Position numbers and translations under genes: made by a program
Notes under the pieces: model-generated
The model's database searches: none
Told to the model about the DNA's origin: nothing
The model's input: the letters and a program-made list of their open reading frames with translations, nothing else
Part shown: positions 1 to 6,014 of the stretch, one piece after another
Layout: the number at the start of each line of letters is the position of its first letter
Position numbering within the stretch: position 1 is the stretch's first letter
NCBI GenBank assembly: GCA_903866285.1
Contig: CAIPMZ010000070.1
Location: 1 to 14,012 of the forward strand
Direction of reading: 5' to 3'
Length of the DNA: 14,012 bases
DNA from: an uncultured bacterium
GTDB lineage: Bacteria > Patescibacteriota > Minisyncoccia > Moranbacterales > GWC2-37-73

Positions 1-27
1 AATCGCCATTTTTATCCTTACATATTT

Positions 28-966
28 TTAATTAGTCCGAAATCTGAGAATTTTTTCAGTTACACTTAAATTGTTTTCCTGCTTAAAGTATTCCGTTCCT
101 TCTTGAGCATGTTTTGCAAATGTTTCAATGAGGTGATCCCAAAAATAACTGACTTTATCAGCTTCTTTTTGAGCTATTCTTTGGGGATTAATCTTGAAAT
201 TTTCCCAAAAACTTTCATCTAATGAGATCATATTTATGTTTTCTTTTGGTAAGACAAAATCATGTTCATCCTGTTCATTAACATTTTTTAAGTAATAAGC
301 AAGTAATTCCTCTTCTCCTGCAGACATAACACTCATACCAGATCTTAGGAACAATTCTTTTTTGCTGAGATAGCTTACAAAATCAGTAATTGTGTCTACA
401 TTTTCCATTACTATATCAAGTGTAGTGTCATCAAAAAAATGAACAAATGTTTTGCTTTTATCAAGATCCCCAATAACAAAGGGCATGCCTATTTCTTTTG
501 CGAAAACATCATCATTACAGATCATCAAGCTACCACTACCGCCAAAGTGTTCTTTGCATACTTTTGAAACTTGATGAGCAATAATTACAAGATGAAATTT
601 TGCTGATTCTGGATTTGGCAAAGCAAAGGGAAAAATAGTTTTACAGGTAGGATCTAAGTATATTTCTCTTGGAAATTGTTTTATCCATCTTTCGGCACCC
701 CAAGCTTGATTAGCGGATTTAATGATAGCTTTTTTATACCAGCGAGCCCATGCTAATTCTAAATCTTTATCACAATCAAACTGACAATCCTTATCAGAAA
801 AAATTATCACATCATCACCACAAACAACAAGAAGATCACACAACTCTTGCCCAGCCTTCTTAAACAATCCTGGGTAACTCCACAAAGACAGGAATGACTT
901 TTCGCAAAGTTTTCCTAAATATCTCTCTGATTCAGTTAGTCCGATATTTTTAGTAATCAAATTCAT
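28..966 (-). CDS. Conserved hypothetical protein, nuclease-like
   Basis: About 312 residues. I recognise the type of sequence as recurring in bacteria but cannot name the family. From the ATG at 966, residues 39-59 hold a hydrophobic core flanked by acidic and basic residues (GQELCDLLVV, then VIIFSDK; E41, D44, D58, K59). This resembles a PD-(D/E)XK nuclease core, except that a Ser stands where the second acidic residue is expected. It is followed by an aromatic and basic stretch (AWARWYKKAIIKSANQAWGAERW). There is no signal peptide or membrane segment. A GTG at 984 would add six residues; neither start has a Shine-Dalgarno, and I prefer the ATG. It lies about 50 bases downstream of the terminase-like gene on the same strand and may share its transcript. 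Nuclease function is inference only. Confidence 0.6.
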   Translation of the reverse strand: MNLITKNIGLTESERYLGKLCEKSFLSLWSYPGLFKKAGQELCDLLVVCGDDVIIFSDKDCQFDCDKDLELAWARWYKKAIIKSANQAWGAERWIKQFPREIYLDPTCKTIFPFALPNPESAKFHLVIIAHQVSKVCKEHFGGSGSLMICNDDVFAKEIGMPFVIGDLDKSKTFVHFFDDTTLDIVMENVDTITDFVSYLSKKELFLRSGMSVMSAGEEELLAYYLKNVNEQDEHDFVLPKENINMISLDESFWENFKINPQRIAQKEADKVSYFWDHLIETFAKHAQEGTEYFKQENNLSVTEKILRFRTN

Positions 967-1018
967 TTTATATTTGACACACACTTTTTAGTAAATTCTG
1001 GGGCAAATTTGATAAAAG

Positions 1019-1408
1019 CTATTTCCATCCCATATTTTTTAAAATGAATATATGAACAGCCGGATTTTGCTTTAAATGACACTGCATTTCTAAATATGAC
1101 TCAATTATTGCTTTGCCTTTTTCTATTATGGGAACAAACTGCTCATTTGAAGACTTTTCAAGCTTCAATAAGCCCCTCCTACTTATTCCTACATACAAAC
1201 AAAGACTGGTAACCATAAACGGTTGCCCTGCTTCAATGCAATCTCTGAAGTACTTAATCATTTTCTCACTAAGCTCATTTGGTGAAAATAAATAAGGTCT
1301 GCCACCTCTTTTTGTCACACTAGAACGCTTATTAAAATTCTTATTTACAGTCATATCTAAATCTTCCTCAGCCCAATCTATTAAGTGTGTTAGGTAGTCC
1401 TTATTCAT
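1019..1408 (-). CDS. Phage terminase small subunit-like DNA-packaging protein
   Basis: 129 residues. The sequence follows the pattern of the phage small-terminase family: GRPYLFSPNELSEKMIKYF, then an HTH-like segment (TSLCLYVGISRRGLLKLEK), then a helix and the C-terminal FILKNMGWK, comparable to the IFNLKNNFGWKDK ending of the family. In phages this subunit recognises viral DNA and hands it to the large terminase motor. Here the stop falls right after GWK, a little earlier than usual, and no large terminase, portal or capsid gene is in the window. It may be a phage remnant, the edge of a prophage, or a domesticated DNA-binding protein. A hairpin with a T-run ends a few bases before its start codon, so expression may be uncoupled from the upstream gene. 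Family assignment is by motif recognition. Confidence 0.7.
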   Translation of the reverse strand: MNKDYLTHLIDWAEEDLDMTVNKNFNKRSSVTKRGGRPYLFSPNELSEKMIKYFRDCIEAGQPFMVTSLCLYVGISRRGLLKLEKSSNEQFVPIIEKGKAIIESYLEMQCHLKQNPAVHIFILKNMGWK

Positions 1409-1413
1409 ATATG

Positions 1414-1437
1414 AAAAACGGAGCTATAAGCCCCGTT
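1414..1437 (-). terminator. Rho-independent terminator
   Basis: Read on the minus strand, AACGGGGC and GCTCCGTT pair over 8 bp (one G-U) around a five-base loop and are followed by TTTTT. It lies 12 bases beyond the stop of the 149-residue gene and just before the terminase-like start codon. Confidence 0.7.
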
Positions 1438-1448
1438 AACAAAACAAA

Positions 1449-1898
1449 TTATTTTTTTATTATTGGCTTTATTATTTCTACTTCCATTGGAATCTCCGCA
1501 ACCTCTTTGTATATCTCTTTTTTATTTCCCCTCATGCCAACCTTAAATACATACATACCTTCTCCCTTTATTTTAATAGCATCAAATACCACGACTGCTC
1601 TCATGGATTTTGCATTTTTGGGAATTTCCAGTGGATTTTCAGTTTCTCCCATCAATTCACCCTTGGCATTAAATAGTGAAACCTTAACTATTGGGTCTGT
1701 TTCCTTTTTGGATATATCAGAAATTAGTGTCGCTAATTGAAACTCTAAAGGCATCACGAATTCACTTGGAACTTCCATTAGTTCCTGTGTTGTATTTTGG
1801 GTTATAGTAAGTTTATCAATAATATCAAATAAGCTCATTGAATTTGTTTGACTATCTATAGATGCTTTTTTACATAATACTGACCAAATATGATTCAT
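1449..1898 (-). CDS. Conserved hypothetical protein (HIWSVLC N-terminus)
   Basis: 149 residues, function unknown. It opens with MNHIWSVLCKKASID followed by SLFDIIDKLTI, an N-terminus I have met in conserved hypothetical proteins but cannot tie to a named domain. The rest alternates short hydrophobic and polar segments and looks beta-rich (VKVSLFNAKGELMGE, MRAVVVFDAIKI, GMYVFKVGM), consistent with a small soluble beta-sandwich. No signal peptide or membrane helix is seen. It follows the antitoxin gene on the same strand after about 40 bases and is closed by its own terminator at 1414-1437. It could be cotranscribed with the toxin-antitoxin pair or be an independent cargo gene. Confidence 0.65.
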   Translation of the reverse strand: MNHIWSVLCKKASIDSQTNSMSLFDIIDKLTITQNTTQELMEVPSEFVMPLEFQLATLISDISKKETDPIVKVSLFNAKGELMGETENPLEIPKNAKSMRAVVVFDAIKIKGEGMYVFKVGMRGNKKEIYKEVAEIPMEVEIIKPIIKK

Positions 1899-1938
1899 AT
1901 GTTTATTATTTGTGATTAAGTCTTGCCCAACATTAAAA

Positions 1939-2370
1939 CTATGCTAATTCTCTAAAAGTGAAAGCTGAGCTAAAAGCGTTGTTAAAATTAGCCCCCAACG
2001 AAGCAAAGAATCTTTTATTAACAAATTGCTTTACTGGTGAGACCATCTCAATCTTTCTACTAGATTCAATATGATTAAATATTCTTAGTAGATTATCCGT
2101 ATTAAAATCAAGTTCTTCAGAAAGTCTATCGAAAATATCAATTCCAATATTAACATCACCATTTTCGATTCTTGAAATTACTTTTTGTGTAGAAAAAATA
2201 TGTTTAGCAAGTGCTTGTTGGCTTAGCTTTTTTGCCTCTCTAGCATTAAATATTTCATCTGCCAATCTCAATCTAAGTGATGCACTTCTAAAATTACGCT
2301 CGTATTTCTCGTCATTTCTTGCATCTGCCATTGCATCGATCGTATTTAGTTGTTGTTTAATATTCTTCAT
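1939..2370 (-). CDS. higA: HigA-type antitoxin, Xre-family HTH
   Basis: 143 residues. A helix-turn-helix of the Xre/Cro type spans about residues 35-95 (LADEIFNAREAKKLSQQALAK, then STQKVISRIENGDVNIGIDIFDRLSEEL). A tail of about 45 residues follows. The start codon lies inside the end of the toxin gene (14-base overlap), the toxin-first order typical of HigBA and related modules. In such systems the antitoxin binds and neutralises the toxin and, through its HTH, represses their shared promoter. The palindrome within the promoter at 2792-2809 is a good candidate binding site. The Xre call is strong; antitoxin function is inferred from the partner and overlap. Confidence 0.85.
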   Translation of the reverse strand: MKNIKQQLNTIDAMADARNDEKYERNFRSASLRLRLADEIFNAREAKKLSQQALAKHIFSTQKVISRIENGDVNIGIDIFDRLSEELDFNTDNLLRIFNHIESSRKIEMVSPVKQFVNKRFFASLGANFNNAFSSAFTFRELA

Positions 2371-2749
2371 ATGATTGTGGATTAGAAATAAAATTTAGTC
2401 GATGTTGTTCTGCAATTTCATATTCCTTGTCTACTTCCTTTTTTACTTTCGCATTGTCATAGTTGGAAGGCTTTTCAAAAGCATGCAATAAAACAAGCAA
2501 ATCTCTATATCTAATAAAATTAATTCTAATTAAAATATCCTTCGTTTTTCTTATGCCTAGCTGTAAAAAGCTGTATCCTGTTAAGGGTTTTGCCAAATTC
2601 TTAGATATTCCATTTAAGGAAACAAGATGTTTTATTTTTGCGTCAATATCGGTTAGGATTTTTTTGCCTCGTGTATCCGTATATTGATTGAAAAATTTTC
2701 TTACAGGGCAATGCCCCTTTGCCGTGTGGTGGTGATATACTGCTTTCAT
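2357..2749 (-). CDS. higB: HigB/RelE-type toxin (Gp49-like)
   Basis: 130 residues. The pattern fits the Gp49-like/HigB branch of the RelE superfamily: an N-terminal strand and helix (PVRKFFNQY), a central region with KHLVSLNGISKNLAKPLTGYSFLQLGIRKTKD, the core strands ILIRINFIRYRDLLVLLHAFEKPS, and a C-terminal helix with A and R near HRLNF. Family members are ribosome-dependent or free mRNA interferases. This copy is longer at its C-terminus (NFISNPQSYEEY) than minimal RelE proteins. It is the first gene after the promoter at 2790-2819 and overlaps the antitoxin by 14 bases. Toxicity is inferred, not shown. Confidence 0.85.
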   Translation of the reverse strand: MKAVYHHHTAKGHCPVRKFFNQYTDTRGKKILTDIDAKIKHLVSLNGISKNLAKPLTGYSFLQLGIRKTKDILIRINFIRYRDLLVLLHAFEKPSNYDNAKVKKEVDKEYEIAEQHRLNFISNPQSYEEY

Positions 2750-2789
2750 ATGGAGAAGATAGGTTTTTTATTTTCTGAATCATATGAAG

Positions 2790-2819
2790 ATTATATCCTA
2801 TTGGATATAGTACTGTCAA
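2790..2819 (-). promoter_or_regulatory. higBA promoter with palindromic operator
   Basis: On the minus strand a perfect TTGACA (2814-2819) is separated by 18 bases from a perfect TATAAT (2790-2795), about 40 bases before the toxin ATG. Between and over the boxes lies an inverted repeat, TATATCC-TATT-GGATATA (2792-2809). A dyad at this place is what an autorepressing HigA needs. Confidence 0.8.
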
Positions 2820-2837
2820 GTTAAAATTTCCTTTCAA

Positions 2838-3006
2838 ATCGTAAAATGCGGGGTACTATTCCTCAATGGCAAGATCAAATAAACCTATTTTATCCTATTT
2901 TAAGCCATATTTATGACTTCTAACGCCTGTTTTCCAAATATAAGCCAATCATTTAGCTCTAGTCTTAAAGCGTTCCAATTCATAGTAACTTGGGCTACCA
3001 ATTTTT
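2838..3006. other. Gene-free boundary between accessory block and dedA region
   Basis: About 170 AT-rich bases between the divergent higBA promoter and the hairpin before dedA1. I find no ORF above about 25 codons, no tRNA and no clear repeat. Confidence 0.5.
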
Positions 3007-3031
3007 AAAAGCCCTACTCGATAGGGCTTTT
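3007..3031 (+). terminator. Perfect hairpin terminator, bidirectional
   Basis: AAAAGCCCTA and TAGGGCTTTT form a perfect 10-bp stem around CTCGA. The A and T ends allow termination on both strands. No plus-strand gene precedes it in the window, so the gene it served may have been lost to the accessory block. Confidence 0.65.
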
Positions 3032-3035
3032 AAAT

Positions 3036-3063
3036 TTGTCAATTTTTTTGATGGGTTTATAAT
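3036..3063 (+). promoter_or_regulatory. dedA1 promoter, leaderless arrangement
   Basis: TTGTCA (3036-3041), a 16-base spacer and TATAAT (3058-3063). The ATG follows only eight bases after the -10 box and no Shine-Dalgarno is present, so transcription should start at or next to the start codon. Confidence 0.75.
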
Positions 3064-3071
3064 AAATACAT

Positions 3072-3656
3072 ATGGAACAGACTGGACAACAAATCTTGGA
3101 ATTTCTAAGGCACTACGGCTATTTGGTGATGGCGCCGTTGATGATTTTCCAGGGGTCGGCAACGACGATTGGGGCTGCGATGTTGGCCTCGCTGGGAGTT
3201 TTTACCTTGCCGGCAGTTTTTCTCTTTTCGGTGGTCGGCGATCTCATTGGCAACGTAGCATTATATGCAATCGGTTATCACTGGGGGATTAAGCTGACAG
3301 GTGGCTGGGGAAAAAAGCTCGGGCTTACTGAAGCGCGAGTACTGAAGCTGGAAAAATATTTTCACCAACATGGCGGTAAGGCTATTTTTATCGCTAAGCC
3401 AATTACTGGGATTTACCTAGCTACTTTTCTTACGGCTGGGATTGTGAAAATGGATTTTAAAAAATTCTTGGGTTACTCTTTTTTGAGCGCCCTTGTTTTA
3501 AGCGCAGCGCTGATGCTGGTTGGTTATTCGTATGGCCGGCTCTGGAAAAATCAATACCTCGATTGGGCTGGGCTCCTTATTTTGATTATTGTGCTTTTTT
3601 CTTTCGCGGGCGCTTCCTTTTTTCGGAAAAAACAGTTTGAGAAAATTTTAAAATAG
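3072..3656 (+). CDS. DedA/VTT-family membrane protein, copy 1
   Basis: 194 residues, normal DedA length. Several hydrophobic membrane segments surround the family signature: a re-entrant region near residues 24-45 (MIFQGSATTIGAAMLASLG), then D57 in VVGDLIGN, the amphipathic stretch 79-105, and FIAKPITGIYLATFLTAGIVKMDFKKF (106-132). DedA proteins sit in the inner membrane and are linked to lipid-carrier (undecaprenyl phosphate) or phospholipid recycling. Position 27 is Gln where copy 2 has Glu, and the Arg of the usual RF-P-R motif is Lys109, so the proton-coupling residues known from E. coli DedA proteins are partly missing. The start is fixed by the leaderless promoter. Copy 2 at 4323 is a close paralogue with the same first six residues. 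Confidence 0.9.
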   Translation: MEQTGQQILEFLRHYGYLVMAPLMIFQGSATTIGAAMLASLGVFTLPAVFLFSVVGDLIGNVALYAIGYHWGIKLTGGWGKKLGLTEARVLKLEKYFHQHGGKAIFIAKPITGIYLATFLTAGIVKMDFKKFLGYSFLSALVLSAALMLVGYSYGRLWKNQYLDWAGLLILIIVLFSFAGASFFRKKQFEKILK

Positions 3657-3671
3657 TTTAAGCGGTTTTCC

Positions 3672-3700
3672 TTGACAAAATTCAAATTACCCTGTAGTCT
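3672..3700 (+). promoter_or_regulatory. Promoter of the small exported protein
   Basis: Perfect TTGACA (3672-3677), a 17-base spacer and TAGTCT (3695-3700) as a weaker -10. It lies just after the dedA1 stop and about 37 bases before the ATG at 3738. Confidence 0.6.
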
Positions 3701-3737
3701 TCTAGGTTATCTTTTAAGCATTGAATTCGAAAAGACT

Positions 3738-3980
3738 ATGAAGAAGACTCTGTTGCTAATTGTTTTTGTTTGTGTTTTTGCGGTGGCGGGCTTGGCTTTG
3801 GCTAGTGAAGCTTCCAGCGAGCGAACTTTGAGCGATGCTTTACTGATTGTGGATGATCTTAAAAAAGAAGTCGACGCCTTAAAGGCGGAATTGGCTTTAA
3901 AAACGGCAGCCGATGCAGCTCAAATAGCCCCAGCAATTGCTAGCTCGGAACACTATGTGATGAATAATGTTCAATTCTAA
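3738..3980 (+). CDS. Small exported coiled-coil protein
   Basis: 80 residues. A clear signal peptide starts the protein (MKKTLLLIVFVCVFAVAG, then LALAS with a likely cut after ALA). The mature part of about 55 residues is acidic and Ala/Leu-rich, with a heptad-like helix (DALLIVDDLKKEVDALKAEL) and a short tail ending NNVQF. No lipobox Cys follows the signal sequence, so it is probably secreted or cell-surface associated. The frame is open upstream to an ATG-less start near 3672, but that start would fall on the -35 box; the ATG at 3738 puts the signal peptide at the N-terminus. It lies between two dedA genes and has its own promoter and terminator. Function unknown. Confidence 0.75.
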   Translation: MKKTLLLIVFVCVFAVAGLALASEASSERTLSDALLIVDDLKKEVDALKAELALKTAADAAQIAPAIASSEHYVMNNVQF

Positions 3981-3999
3981 TAAGTTGGGCAGCGTGCTT

Positions 4000-4027
4000 A
4001 AAAAATCTCCTAACTAGGGGATTTTTT
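4000..4027 (+). terminator. Rho-independent terminator
   Basis: AAAAAATCTCC and GGGGATTTTTT pair over 11 bp (one wobble) around TAACTA, with the T-run in the second arm. It closes the small exported protein gene, 20 bases after its stop. Confidence 0.8.
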
Positions 4028-4065
4028 GCTTTTAAATTTCTTAAAAGGGGTTTATACTTGGAAAT

Positions 4066-4194
4066 ATGGATCCGGTAGTGAGAATTCAAAAAAATAATAA
4101 CTTTTCGAAAGTTCACATTTAGCGGATAAAATAGTAATATCGTATAATATTTTAGAATTTTTTGGGCATAGCCCATTTGAATTTCTACTACCGG
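4066..4194 (+). mobile_element. MITE-like module, copy 1
   Basis: 129 bp from ATGGA to the base before the next ATGGA. It begins ATGGATCCGGTAGTGAG and ends in a TGGGCATAGCCCA hairpin followed by TTTGAATTTCTACTACCGG. The outer about 21 bases of the two ends are inverted repeats (18 of 21 match; on the plus-strand RNA two of the three mismatches become G-U). The about 65-base core is unrelated to that of copy 2 and holds AACTTT-TCG-AAAGTT. No transposase is encoded. ATGGA occurs at the left edge, at the junction with copy 2 and at the right edge of copy 2, like a target duplication. Confidence 0.75.
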
Positions 4195-4322
4195 ATGGAT
4201 CCGGTAGTGAGAATTCAAAAAATATATTTTATAATTAGATTATTATTGCCGGGTAAATTAATAAGTTAACTTTAAGCATTGGGATTTTTTTGGGCATAGC
4301 CCATTTGAATTTCTACTACCGG
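4195..4322 (+). mobile_element. MITE-like module, copy 2
   Basis: 128 bp, directly abutting copy 1. The first about 27 and last about 40 bases are identical to copy 1, including the TGGGCATAGCCCA hairpin and the ACTACCGG end, while the core is different and AT-rich. Its right end touches the ATG of dedA2, which is itself the last ATGGA repeat. Confidence 0.75.
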
Positions 4323-4919
4323 ATGGAACAAACAGGTCAACATATTTTCGAATTTCTAAAAACCTACGGTTATTGGGGGATGCTGCCCTTGATGATTATT
4401 GAGGGTCCCATCGTAACAATTTTGGCGGCGATGCTAGCCTCGCTGGGGGCTTTTGCTTGGCCAGTGGTGCTACTTTTTTCAATTTTAGGTGATAGTATTG
4501 GCGACGTGCTTTTATATGGCGCAGGTCGCAAATGGGGAATGGGCTTTGCGCGCAAGTTTGGAAAATATCTTGGGTTTACCGAGGAACTGGTGGTTAAATT
4601 GGGAAAGCATTTCGAAAAGCATGGAGGCAAAACTATTTTTGCGGTTAAATCTACGACCGGTCTTTGTTGGGCAACTTTTACGACGGCGGGGATTGTGAAA
4701 ATGGATTTTAAAAAATTTCTGCGATATTCTTTATTGGGCGGCGTGGTTTGGAGTGGCTTTTTAGTGGCGCTGGGCTATTTTTATGGTTATCTTTGGAAAA
4801 CGATTAAACAATACCTCAGCTGGGTCGGTTGGATAATCTTCGCCGCAGCGGTGATCTCTTTTGTGGTAATTACGCTTTATAAAAAAAGACAAGCAAAGGA
4901 TTTCTTGGCACAAGCGTAA
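4323..4919 (+). CDS. DedA/VTT-family membrane protein, copy 2
   Basis: 198 residues. It has the same fold and order of segments as copy 1: MIIEGPIVTILAAMLASLG with Glu27 present, D57-type acidic residue in ILGDSIGD, and FAVKSTTGLCWATFTTAGIVKMDFKKF. Expected role is inner-membrane lipid or lipid-carrier transport, as for other DedA proteins. The frame is open back to 4290, but those codons lie inside the inserted module; the ATG at 4323 matches the copy 1 start (MEQTGQ). The old promoter-like TATACT at 4052 lies eight bases before the first ATGGA, so before insertion this gene was probably leaderless like copy 1. It now lies behind 257 bp of repeats and may depend on new promoters. Its last 69 bases recur at 10461-10529. 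Confidence 0.9.
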   Translation: MEQTGQHIFEFLKTYGYWGMLPLMIIEGPIVTILAAMLASLGAFAWPVVLLFSILGDSIGDVLLYGAGRKWGMGFARKFGKYLGFTEELVVKLGKHFEKHGGKTIFAVKSTTGLCWATFTTAGIVKMDFKKFLRYSLLGGVVWSGFLVALGYFYGYLWKTIKQYLSWVGWIIFAAAVISFVVITLYKKRQAKDFLAQA

Positions 4920-4964
4920 ATAATTTTTTTATTTTCAGCTTAACCTGCTAACTAAGCAGTTTTT
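4851..4964 (+). repeat. Left copy of 114-bp direct repeat (dedA 3' end plus terminator)
   Basis: Aligns without gaps to 10461-10574 (offset 5610), 106 of 114 identical by hand count. It covers the last 23 codons of dedA2 and its terminator. Two codon differences change residues (V to I); the rest are silent or noncoding. Confidence 0.85.
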
Positions 4965-4966
4965 TT
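4945..4966 (+). terminator. dedA2 terminator
   Basis: CTGCT and AGCAG around AACTA, then seven T. It lies 26 bases after the dedA2 stop. Confidence 0.8.
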
Positions 4967-5055
4967 GTAGCAAGGCAGGTAATTTCAGCTGTTGCAATTT
5001 TTAATAAAAAAATGCAATATAAGTATATTGGCTATAAATTGTAAAAAATAACGTC

Positions 5056-5856
5056 ATGATTATTGATTCACATATTCATATTTCCACATACAGCGATAAT
5101 GCAAAGAACCTCAAGGAGGCGTTTATTTTATTTCTAGAAGAAATGAAAAAAAATAATTTATCAGCAGCTATTATCATCCCTGATAATGTTGAGGGAAGTG
5201 ACAAGATTGCTGATTTAGCTAAGGCAATCGAGTTAATTGGAGATAGTAAAAACCTTTTTCTGCTTGGTAGTCCGCAAATCATCCAAAGAGGTTCAAGTGA
5301 AATTAAAAAATATCAAAAACTTTTGGAGGAGGGCAGGGTAAAGGGGATCAAATTTTTTCCAGGTCATGACCCATATTATCCAAATGACGAAAGATGCTTA
5401 CCATACTATGAATTATGCGAAAAATTTGATGTGCCAGTTTTGTTTCACACTGGAGAGAATTCAGGTGATTGTGAATGTGCGAAATGGAATGATCCAAGAT
5501 ACATTGTTGAGGTTGCTAAAAAATATCCAAAACTCAAAGTTATTATCACGCATTACTTTTGGCCTAAGATGGAATATTGTTATGAAACAACCAAGGAGAT
5601 TTCAAATATCTATTTTGAAATAGCCGCTATGGCTGACGCTGAAGTGATTGAAAAGAGTGGAGGGATTGAGAAGGTACGGGAGGTATTGCGAAAAACCATC
5701 ATTGAGAGACCAGACAAGGTTATGCTTGGTAGCGATTGGCCAATGTGTAAAATCGAAGAGCATGTTGAACTCGTGAAGTCATTGAAGTTAGCGAGGGATG
5801 TGGAAGGAAAAATATTTCGAGATAATGCAATTAAAATTTACAAATTATCATTATAA
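5056..5856 (+). CDS. Amidohydrolase-family metal-dependent hydrolase (Amidohydro_2 type)
   Basis: 266 residues forming a complete TIM-barrel of the amidohydrolase-2 type. Metal-ligand motifs are in place: H6-x-H8 in MIIDSHIHIS, GIKFFPG at 97-103, H131 in VLFHTGE, H166 in IITHYFWP, and D227 in MLGSDWP. Such enzymes hydrolyse or decarboxylate small carbonyl compounds; the substrate cannot be read from sequence. The ATG has no clear Shine-Dalgarno. It is the first gene inside the segment bracketed by the dedA 3'-end repeats, on the same strand as the PheRS-like and radical SAM genes, but 158 bases and a strong promoter separate it from them. It may belong to the same pathway or be independent cargo. 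Confidence 0.85.
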   Translation: MIIDSHIHISTYSDNAKNLKEAFILFLEEMKKNNLSAAIIIPDNVEGSDKIADLAKAIELIGDSKNLFLLGSPQIIQRGSSEIKKYQKLLEEGRVKGIKFFPGHDPYYPNDERCLPYYELCEKFDVPVLFHTGENSGDCECAKWNDPRYIVEVAKKYPKLKVIITHYFWPKMEYCYETTKEISNIYFEIAAMADAEVIEKSGGIEKVREVLRKTIIERPDKVMLGSDWPMCKIEEHVELVKSLKLARDVEGKIFRDNAIKIYKLSL

Positions 5857-5937
5857 TTATTTAACGTCAAATACCTGAAATTAAAAATTGTCTTTAGCTA
5901 AGGACTGTTCTCAGTCGGAATTAAATTTCTCCTGTCA

Positions 5938-5965
5938 TTGACAGAGAGCGCATCCGCAGTATAAT
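5938..5965 (+). promoter_or_regulatory. Consensus promoter of the first PheRS-like gene, with dyad over -35
   Basis: TTGACA (5938-5943), 16 bases, TATAAT (5960-5965), all six bases matching in both boxes. The palindrome CTGTCA-T-TGACAG (5932-5944) covers the -35 and could be a repressor site. A small GACTG-CAGTC hairpin (5903-5916) lies upstream. Confidence 0.8.
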
Positions 5966-6014
5966 TAAAAATATAGAAGAATTTTATAAAAATATTAAAG
6001 GTGATTAAGAAAAT

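Noticed and set aside
2643..2837. 64-codon minus-strand ORF upstream of the toxin
   Set aside because: It overlaps the toxin gene in another frame and would start upstream of the promoter.
3940..4218. 92-codon minus-strand ORF across the MITE-like modules
   Set aside because: It contains the same repeat translated twice (NSHYRIH) and has no start signals; an artefact of the repeats.
4066..4322. CRISPR or integron attC reading of the two modules
   Set aside because: Only two units of 129 bp with inverted rather than short direct repeat ends, no cas genes or integrase, and no attC core sites.
5857..6014. T-box riboswitch before the PheRS-like gene
   Set aside because: The leader is only about 43 bases after the promoter, with no T-box sequence, specifier loop or terminator pair.
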